A stretch of DNA of 9,505 bases from Microcaldota archaeon (GTDB lineage Archaea > Micrarchaeota > Micrarchaeia > Norongarragalinales > Norongarragalinaceae): NCBI GenBank assembly GCA_018304285.1, contig JAGVWL010000021.1, forward strand, positions 1 through 9,505, read 5' to 3'. How positions within the stretch are numbered: position 1 is the stretch's first letter; the number at the start of each line of letters is the position of its first letter. Shown here in pieces: positions 1-5,900 of the stretch. The translations under genes and the position numbers were made by a program. The notes under the pieces were generated by a model. That model did no database searches and was not told the origin of the DNA. It saw nothing but the letters and a program-made list of their open reading frames with translations.

Positions 1-329
1 TGAACGTCACTTCAGCCGGAAAGTGGGTTGCCTTTTCGCCCAACGGCTTTGCGCCCGACATTTTCGTTTCCAACCGCACTAACTCGAGCGAAGCGGTCGC
101 AGCTGCGTGGGATTATGGTTTGGGCAGGATTTATTTCATAAGCGATTTTCAAGCGGATTTTAACGGGATTCCGGGCGAAAACGTTTTCAACATTGTCGGA
201 TGGCCTTTGGTGTACGGAGTGGAGCCTTCCGCCAACGCTTCATTCGTTTTCCCGCAAACCCGGTTTTCTTTCATCGAGGGCGACCGGCGGATTCCCGTCG
301 CGATGACGCTGGTGCTGTGGCATGGATGA
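1..329 (+). CDS. 3' end of an unrecognised, probably secreted protein (5' end outside window)
   Basis: The frame is open from the first complete codon at base 3 to a TGA at 327-329, giving the last 108 residues of a protein that starts before the window. A TTG at 120 lies inside this open frame and is not needed as a start, because coding-like sequence continues upstream of it. The visible part is rich in Asn, Ser, Phe and Gly, has sequons such as NVT, NRT, NSS and NAS, and has no membrane helix, which fits an extracytoplasmic beta-rich domain. It ends in a hydrophobic strand, MTLVLWHG, similar to the VVVWR end of the next protein. The stop overlaps the first possible start of the following VWA gene (ATGGATGA), suggesting co-transcription and translational coupling. 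I do not recognise the family. A minor pilin or surface protein is an inference from context only. Confidence 0.75.
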   Translation, partial: NVTSAGKWVAFSPNGFAPDIFVSNRTNSSEAVAAAWDYGLGRIYFISDFQADFNGIPGENVFNIVGWPLVYGVEPSANASFVFPQTRFSFIEGDRRIPVAMTLVLWHG

Positions 330-3300
330 GGGCATGGCTACAGGAAAAGGGAATGCACGCAAGGGCGTGGTATTTACGCTTGACGCGGCAGTCGCGTTCC
401 TGCTTTTGATTTCCGTTTCATCGGTAATACTGCTTTTCTCGTCCGTAAGCAGCGTTCCCCAGACCGTGCAGGAAAACCTGCACTTGAAGGCCAGCGATTC
501 CGTTTCCCTGCTTTCTGCAGTCAAAGTTTCCGACGTCAGGCGCGAAGCGCCTGTCGCGCTGTTGTTTGATTCCGGCGTGGTGGGCGAAGGCGTGTTGGGC
601 GAAAGCGTGATGCAGCTGGTCGCGGACTTGTGGGCGTCGGGCGACGTGGAAAACCTTTCCCTCGCGAAAAACGTGACCGACCATTTTCTTTCGAAACTTT
701 TCCCTGCAGGGACGAACTACGCGGTTTACGCTTCCAACCAGTCGATTTCCAACCGCTCTCCGTCTGGCTATTACTCCGTTGCTTCGGCAAGCCGCAATTT
801 CGTTTCGGGAGTTTCATCCAATCGCAGCATCGCCGTGGGGTGCGTGGCGCGCGCTTTCGTGCAAAAAATCCGCGGGAAGCAAGAGCAGGCGGTTGCATAC
901 TTCGGCGGTTTCGAGGGCGAGGGGAACATCACGGTAATCGTGCGTGACGTGCCTTCCGGCGCAAACGTTTCTGAAGTTGCGGTTGAAGCGAATGCCGGGA
1001 CGAATTACACGCTTTTCTTGAACGGCGTTGACTGCGGAGTGCAGCTGAAGACGAGCGGGTTGTACGACGTAAACAGCTGGGTCTTCAACTCCACGCAAGG
1101 CGCAGCGTGCAGGAACGCGGCCCTCGCCGGAGTGGACAACGCGTTTACTTTCAACTTTACCGGGTCGAACCTTTCGCTCAAGTATTTCGGCGGGGGGTTC
1201 GTGAAAATAACTTACAACACTACCGAACTCGCTTCCGTGCAACCTGGAGTGATGCGGCATTATTTCAACGGCGTCGACGGCGTCATCAACTACTACTCTT
1301 CATTCTACGTGCCGGGCAACATCACGCAAATTTCAGGCTCTCTTCATTTGCTCAACAATTACACCACTTTCCTCACGCTCGGCAACAAGACTGTTTACGA
1401 AGACAACGGCACGAATGAATCGCGCACCATATCCATCGCCAACTCCAACTTTTCCGGCGCGTTTCCCGATTACGAGGAAATAAGCTTGAAGACCGTTCCC
1501 CTGCGGTTGGGCGTGAAGGCGAATTTCACCGGGCAAGTGGGCAACGCCGACGTGGTGTTGATTACCGACGCGTCGGGAAGCATGGCTTGGAGGATGGATT
1601 CCGACAGTTCGAACAGCGTGCAGCGCTCTTGCAACGACCCGCTGTTGTACGACCCTTCCACCGCTCGCATCAGCCTGGCGAAGTGCGTAGACCAGAATTT
1701 CGTGCAAACCATTCTCGGCGGAGTTGGAAACAAGATTGCGCTGGTCGCATTCAGCGACGGCATCGACAATTACACCGGCTTCAGCAACAACTCGGCTTTT
1801 TTGAATAATACGATCAACAACTACGCGGCCGGCGGAGGAACTTGCATCGCTTGCGCCATCAACAAGGCGTACGAAATAATAGCGCAGGAAAGCCCCCTCA
1901 ATAACAACCGCACCAAGCACGTGATAGTAATGAGCGATGGCGTTGCAAACTACCGGGGCGCGGGATGGTGCGCTTTGGAAGACGTCGAAAGCAAAAGCAA
2001 TCTCGAGTTCATTCCCGGAGACTGGGGAGGGTTCATCCACTTCGACCCTTACAACGCCTCCAACTGGACTGATTATTCCTACGGCGGCAATTTCGACATT
2101 TTTGCCGTCTCTCCGATAAACGAGACTCTTGCTTTCGCGGCGGGCTTGAGCGGAAAGTTTTTTGAGTGGGACGGAACCGCGTGGACGCAGGCCCAAGATA
2201 CAGGCTCCACGAATTTCTACGGGATAAGCATGGTCAGCCCCAGTTTCGGGTTGGCTGTGGGAACCTCCGGCAAGATATACTCTTGGAACGGCGTTTCGTG
2301 GAGCCAGAATTCCGACCGCGGCAGCCAGACTTTCAGGAGCGTTTCAGCCTGGGATTCTTCAAGCAACGCGCTGGTCGCGGGGTATTCCTGGAGCACGGGT
2401 TATTTGCTCAAGTGGAACGGCGGCACCGGCTGGACTACCACCACCGTGAGCAGCGTGGTGTTTTACGACGTGAAGTTCGTGAACGCCTCGTGGGCTTTTG
2501 CAGTGGGAAGCACCGGAAAAATCTACAGGTGGAACGGAGTGAATTGGGCGCAATACCAGGATACGGGCGGCCAATCGTGGTATTCCATTTCCGTGGTGAA
2601 TTCCTCGAGCGTTTACATAGCCGGGTCGGGAGGAGCGATTTACAGGTGGAGCGGTTCTTCCTTCGCGAGCTTCAACTCCCCAACGTCCACCGCGGTTTAC
2701 GGAATCCAGTTTTACAACGATTCGCTTGGAAAAATCGCGACTTCAAACAGCCTTGTTTACGCTTATTCCGGCGGGTCGTGGACCCTGGCGAGGGACGCGC
2801 GGTATACGGGCACGCTTTCCAGTGCAGCGTACTGCAGCGACAACGACTCTTGCTCGGCTTCCTTCGCCAACAATTACGCCGCGATGAACGCCAACTGGAG
2901 CTCTTGCAGGATGCGCCAAAACCTGAATTCCACGAATTACGCCGTGGGCTTCGGGCCGGTCGCAACGTGCGCCTTGGGCAACACTACGCTCAATGAAATT
3001 GCCGAGTGCGGAAACGGCACTTACTTCGCGAGCGCGAACGCGAGCGAACTGTCGGAATTCTACACGAGCCTGGCGAAAGCCATCGTGCAGCAGTCGAACA
3101 CTTCGCAAACCGTGACGATAACGGGCGGCGTGGAAACGACGCTCTACCCCGACTCTTACTTGGACTTCGCGTTCACGCCGCAATTCGTCAACCCCTACCA
3201 GACGATTTCCATTTCACGAAGCGCAGCGCTCGCATCCTGCCAAGGCTCTTTCAACACGCCCGCCAACTTTCCCATTTACGACTTTCGCGTGACGTCGTAC

Positions 3301-3906
3301 TCCGCCGACAGGTGGACTAGCAACGTCACGACGATAAACACCATCGGGTATTCCAACGCCTTCAACCTGAGCGTGTACAATTCTACTTCCTACACGCCTG
3401 TCGGCGACCCGTTCCCCATCCGGCTGAACCCTGCTTTGATTGCCGAGGGAGCGCAGAATACGGTGGACGTGCGGACCGCATTTTCGCCTTACAACCAGAG
3501 CGCAGTGTGCTCCACCAACAACACTATCCTCTTCTACGGCTGGATGAACGCTTCGGTCGGCTACGGCGATTTCTTCCCTTATTGCTTTGCGAGGAACGTG
3601 AGCGTATATTACGACTTGAACGGCGACAACGTCGCAGACGGTTTTGCGGACGTGCAGGTGGGCGGGATTGCAAACGAGACGGCCATCAACGCTTCGCTGT
3701 TGAACCAGGGCGGCACGAACGCGGTGGAAGACGCTTTCCTGCGTTTGCTGCGGCAGTTGGATTTGAACGCAAGCGGAGGCGCGCCCGGAACCCAAGGCAA
3801 TCCCGTCGACGTTGCGCTTTCGTCGGAAGTGAATTCGAATCTCCTCGCAAACACCGGCCTTCCGGCGTTGAATTCCACGGACTTTTCGGTGGTCGTATGG
3901 CGGTGA
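322..3906 (+). CDS. Prepilin-like surface protein: VWA domain interrupted by a beta-propeller-like insert
   Basis: This 1194-residue protein is probably exported and anchored by its N-terminal helix. Residues 13-15 are RKG, followed by VVFTLDAAVAFLLL and a hydrophobic helix to about residue 42. This resembles the class III signal of archaeal type IV pilins, cut after the Gly by a PibD/FlaK-type peptidase; Asp21 may stand in for the pilin Glu5. Residues 60-405 are beta-rich and unassigned. A VWA fold begins near 408, with MIDAS residues Asp416, Ser418 and Ser420 (DASGS), Thr507 and Asp539 (VIVMSDG). Six propeller-like repeats (591-831) interrupt it; it then resumes and ends near 924. Residues 925-1194 form a further beta-rich region with a possible calcium loop (D1098, N1100, D1102, D1106). 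There are over 40 N-x-S/T sequons and 16 cysteines, an even number that would allow disulfides. Start is ATG 322 (overlapping the previous stop) or ATG 334; the signal is intact either way. A pilus-borne adhesin or minor pilin is inferred. Metal or ligand binding is expected of the VWA family but not shown. Confidence 0.93.
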   Translation: MDEGMATGKGNARKGVVFTLDAAVAFLLLISVSSVILLFSSVSSVPQTVQENLHLKASDSVSLLSAVKVSDVRREAPVALLFDSGVVGEGVLGESVMQLVADLWASGDVENLSLAKNVTDHFLSKLFPAGTNYAVYASNQSISNRSPSGYYSVASASRNFVSGVSSNRSIAVGCVARAFVQKIRGKQEQAVAYFGGFEGEGNITVIVRDVPSGANVSEVAVEANAGTNYTLFLNGVDCGVQLKTSGLYDVNSWVFNSTQGAACRNAALAGVDNAFTFNFTGSNLSLKYFGGGFVKITYNTTELASVQPGVMRHYFNGVDGVINYYSSFYVPGNITQISGSLHLLNNYTTFLTLGNKTVYEDNGTNESRTISIANSNFSGAFPDYEEISLKTVPLRLGVKANFTGQVGNADVVLITDASGSMAWRMDSDSSNSVQRSCNDPLLYDPSTARISLAKCVDQNFVQTILGGVGNKIALVAFSDGIDNYTGFSNNSAFLNNTINNYAAGGGTCIACAINKAYEIIAQESPLNNNRTKHVIVMSDGVANYRGAGWCALEDVESKSNLEFIPGDWGGFIHFDPYNASNWTDYSYGGNFDIFAVSPINETLAFAAGLSGKFFEWDGTAWTQAQDTGSTNFYGISMVSPSFGLAVGTSGKIYSWNGVSWSQNSDRGSQTFRSVSAWDSSSNALVAGYSWSTGYLLKWNGGTGWTTTTVSSVVFYDVKFVNASWAFAVGSTGKIYRWNGVNWAQYQDTGGQSWYSISVVNSSSVYIAGSGGAIYRWSGSSFASFNSPTSTAVYGIQFYNDSLGKIATSNSLVYAYSGGSWTLARDARYTGTLSSAAYCSDNDSCSASFANNYAAMNANWSSCRMRQNLNSTNYAVGFGPVATCALGNTTLNEIAECGNGTYFASANASELSEFYTSLAKAIVQQSNTSQTVTITGGVETTLYPDSYLDFAFTPQFVNPYQTISISRSAALASCQGSFNTPANFPIYDFRVTSYSADRWTSNVTTINTIGYSNAFNLSVYNSTSYTPVGDPFPIRLNPALIAEGAQNTVDVRTAFSPYNQSAVCSTNNTILFYGWMNASVGYGDFFPYCFARNVSVYYDLNGDNVADGFADVQVGGIANETAINASLLNQGGTNAVEDAFLRLLRQLDLNASGGAPGTQGNPVDVALSSEVNSNLLANTGLPALNSTDFSVVVWR
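2092..2814 (+). repeat. Six degenerate tandem repeats of about 39-43 codons (beta-propeller-like blades)
   Basis: Within the VWA gene, six consecutive units begin at about 2092, 2215, 2332, 2461, 2578 and 2695 (residues 591, 632, 671, 714, 753, 792). Each follows the pattern aromatic-x-x-(I/V)...A-V-G-x-x-G-x-I-Y-x-W-N-G-x-x-W. Clear copies of the core are GTSGKIYSWNGVSW (unit 2) and GSTGKIYRWNGVNW (unit 4). Units 1, 2 and 4 are most alike; units 3 and 6 are the most diverged. The pattern matches the 'AVG..G.I...W(N/D)G..W' repeats found in kelch-, Ycf48- and galactose-oxidase-like propellers of secreted proteins. A partial unit just upstream (GFIHFDPYNASNW, residues 570-582) could close a seventh blade, but that is uncertain. 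The fold is inferred from the motif and spacing. Confidence 0.8.
3888..3892 (+). promoter_or_regulatory. Shine-Dalgarno GGTGG inside the end of the VWA gene
   Basis: GGTGG lies four bases before the ATG at 3897 and is partly complementary to the 16S rRNA 3' end. It sits within the last codons of the VWA gene. It supports ATG 3897 as the true start of the next gene, even though that reading frame is open much further upstream. Confidence 0.5.
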
Positions 3907-4862
3907 AAACTTTGAAAGCCAAAAAATCTTTCTTTTACTCCATCGCCGTGCTGATAGTCCTCACGCCCCTCATCGCGCTCGTGGTTTTTTATTCAATCTC
4001 TTCTTCGCAGACTTCGTCTTCCGGCGTTTCGAAAGTGGTTTCGCGCGAAGCCGTGAATTTCATCAACTCGATAGACTCGGACTTCGAGCGGGCTTTGACC
4101 ACGAGCGCAAAAAGCGCGGTCGTGTCTTCCATCAGCCGGGTGGTTTCGGAAGGCCAGCCTCTCGATGACGCGCGCCTTTCGCTGGAAAACCTCGCTTACA
4201 ACGGAACTTTCCCCGATTCCGCATCGGCATATCCAACCATGGGCTTCAACTACCTCTCCCGGTGGGCGAGCACGATGCAAAACCTTTCGCGCTACTACGG
4301 CTTGAACTCCACGATAAGCTTTTCCCCGTCGGATATTTCTGTTTCGAGTCACGGGCCTTTCGAATTGCTGTTTACGGCAAACATTTCGGTCTTCACCCAG
4401 CCGTCGTCCAACCCCGGCGCCTTCAACTTTACCAAAACCTATTCCACAACCGCCGTAGTTTCAATCGAGGGCTTTGAAGACCCGCTTTTCGCGCTCAACT
4501 CGCAAGGGCTTGTTTCGCGCGTGTTCAAGCAAAACGCGTCGGGAGTTGCGGGCGTGGCGGCGTTGGACCAGGCGATTGCGCAGAAATACTACGTTCCCGA
4601 TGCAGACGCCCCTGGTTTCCTGAACAAGCTGGAAGGCAATCTTTTCGCAAGCGAGTTCGGGATTGAAACCATAATCAACCCGAACGAATTCATCGCTCAA
4701 GACCTTCCGGCGCACAACCAAAGCCACGTTGACTTCCTGTACTTCAATTCCACCCTTTCCGACCAAGGGGTGCGCGTGACCGGCTCTTCGTACCCGTGGC
4801 TCAAGCTCGACTGCGCGCACGCGGCTTTCTATGGAGTAACAGCGCAGACGCCCGGATGCTGA
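3897..4862 (+). CDS. Single-pass membrane-anchored extracytoplasmic protein, unrecognised family
   Basis: This 321-residue protein has a basic N-terminus (KTLKAKK) and one transmembrane helix at about residues 11-35. A Ser/Ala-rich, probably helical stretch follows to about residue 85, and then a beta-rich region with eight or so sequons. The layout (short basic cytoplasmic end, N-terminal helix, large outer domain) resembles pilin-like or pilus-accessory proteins. The residue after KK is Ser, not Gly, so prepilin-peptidase processing is doubtful. Only two cysteines are obvious, in LKLDCAHAAF and at the extreme C-terminus (TPGC), and they could pair. The start overlaps the end of the VWA gene by 10 bases (ATGGCGGTGA), which implies translational coupling, so it probably acts with the VWA protein at the cell surface. 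The reading frame is open for 130 codons upstream, but that part lies inside the VWA gene and is Arg-rich out-of-frame sequence, so I exclude it. No enzymatic motif is visible. Confidence 0.88.
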   Translation: MAVKTLKAKKSFFYSIAVLIVLTPLIALVVFYSISSSQTSSSGVSKVVSREAVNFINSIDSDFERALTTSAKSAVVSSISRVVSEGQPLDDARLSLENLAYNGTFPDSASAYPTMGFNYLSRWASTMQNLSRYYGLNSTISFSPSDISVSSHGPFELLFTANISVFTQPSSNPGAFNFTKTYSTTAVVSIEGFEDPLFALNSQGLVSRVFKQNASGVAGVAALDQAIAQKYYVPDADAPGFLNKLEGNLFASEFGIETIINPNEFIAQDLPAHNQSHVDFLYFNSTLSDQGVRVTGSSYPWLKLDCAHAAFYGVTAQTPGC

Positions 4863-4898
4863 AACGGCTAAAGGAAAAACAGTTAAAACCGATTTGAG

Positions 4899-4906
4899 TT
4901 ATATGC
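4899..4906 (+). promoter_or_regulatory. Candidate archaeal TATA box (TTATATGC) for the pilus machinery operon
   Basis: TTATATGC is the most TATA-like octamer in the 87-base gap between 4862 and 4950. Transcription would be expected to start about 25 bases downstream, near 4928-4930, leaving a short leader of about 20 bases that contains the GAGGG site. No convincing BRE is seen; a second A/T-rich stretch, GTTAAAAC, lies at 4882-4889. The call rests on position and composition only. Confidence 0.45.
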
Positions 4907-4917
4907 TTTGCAAAAGC
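4905..4917 (+). promoter_or_regulatory. Palindrome GCTTTgcaAAAGC between the TATA-like box and the likely transcription start
   Basis: A perfect 5-bp inverted repeat with a 3-base centre begins in the last two bases of the TATA-like box. GCTTTGC is repeated directly at 4922-4928, 17 bases downstream of its first copy at 4905-4911. In archaea a repressor bound here would block TBP or polymerase, so it is a plausible operator. A repeat this short can also occur by chance. Confidence 0.3.
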
Positions 4918-4937
4918 GTGGGCTTTGCCGATAACAC

Positions 4938-4942
4938 GAGGG
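4938..4942 (+). promoter_or_regulatory. Shine-Dalgarno GAGGG fixing the TTG start at 4950
   Basis: GAGGG is followed by seven bases and then TTG at 4950. The frame has a stop (TAA, 4932-4934) shortly upstream and no ATG or GTG in between, so this site supports the non-ATG start. Confidence 0.55.
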
Positions 4943-4949
4943 AAGCACT

Positions 4950-5900
4950 TTGGTCAAGGAAGACATTGAAACGGTCATAGACAAGCTTTACGACTTGGTC
5001 AAGGCAGGCAGCAAGGTTACGGTCAGGAAAGCTGCGCTTGCGCTGTCGCTTACCGAAGAGCAAGTGGAAAAGCTGGCGCTCATTCTCGAGGAAAGCGGTT
5101 TGATAGAAGTGCAGTACACCCTGGGCGGTTCGGTGCTAACCCCCAAGAAAATAGAATCGCAGGCCTCCCTTATTCCCTTCGCACAGCCCGTGCAAACTAA
5201 AGGCTCCGAGATTCTGGAGGAAGTGAAGGGAGTCGAAAACGTCGCTGAATTCATAGAAAAAGATTTCATCGAACGCCTTTCGAAAACCGAGAAAGCGCTT
5301 GCCGCCGCCGGCTCGGGCAAAGACTTGACCAAGAAAAACATCGAGGAAATACGAAAGGAATTGGAATTCCTGCACCAGCGCCTGAAAAACTTCCAGGCTA
5401 GCATAAAGAAAATCGAAGTGGGCGAAGTTTCATTCGAAGAACAGCTGGTGAAATACCAAACGCAGCTTTCGAAACTAGAAAAGACCGGGCAGCTTAAGGA
5501 ATCGCCCGGCGGTCGAGGCCGCAACACCCCCGAGTTTCTCGCCCATTTTCTCATGTTTTTGATCGCCTGGTTCCAGGCTTTGATTGCTTCGGCAAAAAAA
5601 GCGCAGGCAAAAGGCGCAAAGCCTGCTGTTGGAACGGGACCTGCAAAAGTTTTTGTTAACGCCGGCGTACAACGGGCGACTGCAATGCAGCGGCAGGCGA
5701 AGCCCGCGCCGTCCAAGCCGCCTGCAGCGCTAAAGCCCGGAAAGCACAAGCGGGTTTTCGAGGCAAAGCCGCGCGCGCGGAAGGCGCGGAAAAACCGGGC
5801 GCATGTTGCGGGCGGAAAGCATTCGGCCGTGAAGAGCAGGCCGTTCAAGCACGCGGGCAAGCCTAAAGCCAAGCCGAAGGGAAGGGGGCGCAGGAAATGA
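4950..5900 (+). CDS. Winged-helix-like / coiled-coil protein with hydrophobic segment and highly basic tail
   Basis: This 316-residue protein starts at TTG 4950, preceded by GAGGG. Residues 1-67 look like a small winged helix: three helices (IETVIDKLYDLVKAG, VRKAALALSL, EEQVEKLALILEESG) and then a hairpin-like IEVQYTLGGSVLTPKK. Residues 85-180 are charged and heptad-like, predicting a coiled coil. Residues 194-213 are hydrophobic enough for one membrane pass or a membrane-lying helix. Residues 214-316 are Lys/Arg/Ala/Pro-rich; the last 66 residues contain 25 Lys/Arg and one acidic residue. The gene overlaps the ATPase start (ATGA) and shares its operon, so a role in pilus assembly or its control is likely, for instance as an adaptor at the inner face of the membrane. 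DNA binding is possible but not shown, since winged-helix folds also serve as protein-docking modules. I do not recognise a named family. Confidence 0.88.
   Translation: MVKEDIETVIDKLYDLVKAGSKVTVRKAALALSLTEEQVEKLALILEESGLIEVQYTLGGSVLTPKKIESQASLIPFAQPVQTKGSEILEEVKGVENVAEFIEKDFIERLSKTEKALAAAGSGKDLTKKNIEEIRKELEFLHQRLKNFQASIKKIEVGEVSFEEQLVKYQTQLSKLEKTGQLKESPGGRGRNTPEFLAHFLMFLIAWFQALIASAKKAQAKGAKPAVGTGPAKVFVNAGVQRATAMQRQAKPAPSKPPAALKPGKHKRVFEAKPRARKARKNRAHVAGGKHSAVKSRPFKHAGKPKAKPKGRGRRK

Noticed and set aside
1549..1960. The VWA domain as part of a MoxR/VWA or magnesium-chelatase system
   Set aside because: There is no AAA+ MoxR partner, and the protein has a prepilin-like membrane start and dense sequons, so it is an outside protein.
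1333..2196. A 287-codon minus-strand open frame opposite the VWA domain
   Set aside because: The + strand frame carries the full MIDAS signature; the minus frame is Val/Arg-rich shadow sequence.
2166..2996. A 276-codon + strand open frame in a second frame across the propeller repeats
   Set aside because: It is Arg/Glu/Phe-rich and lacks domain patterns. Its length reflects the repetitive, moderately GC-rich coding sequence of the true frame.
3507..3896. A 130-codon upstream extension of the 3897 gene
   Set aside because: It lies inside the VWA gene in another frame and is Arg-rich with no homology signal, while ATG 3897 has a Shine-Dalgarno site and leads into a transmembrane helix.
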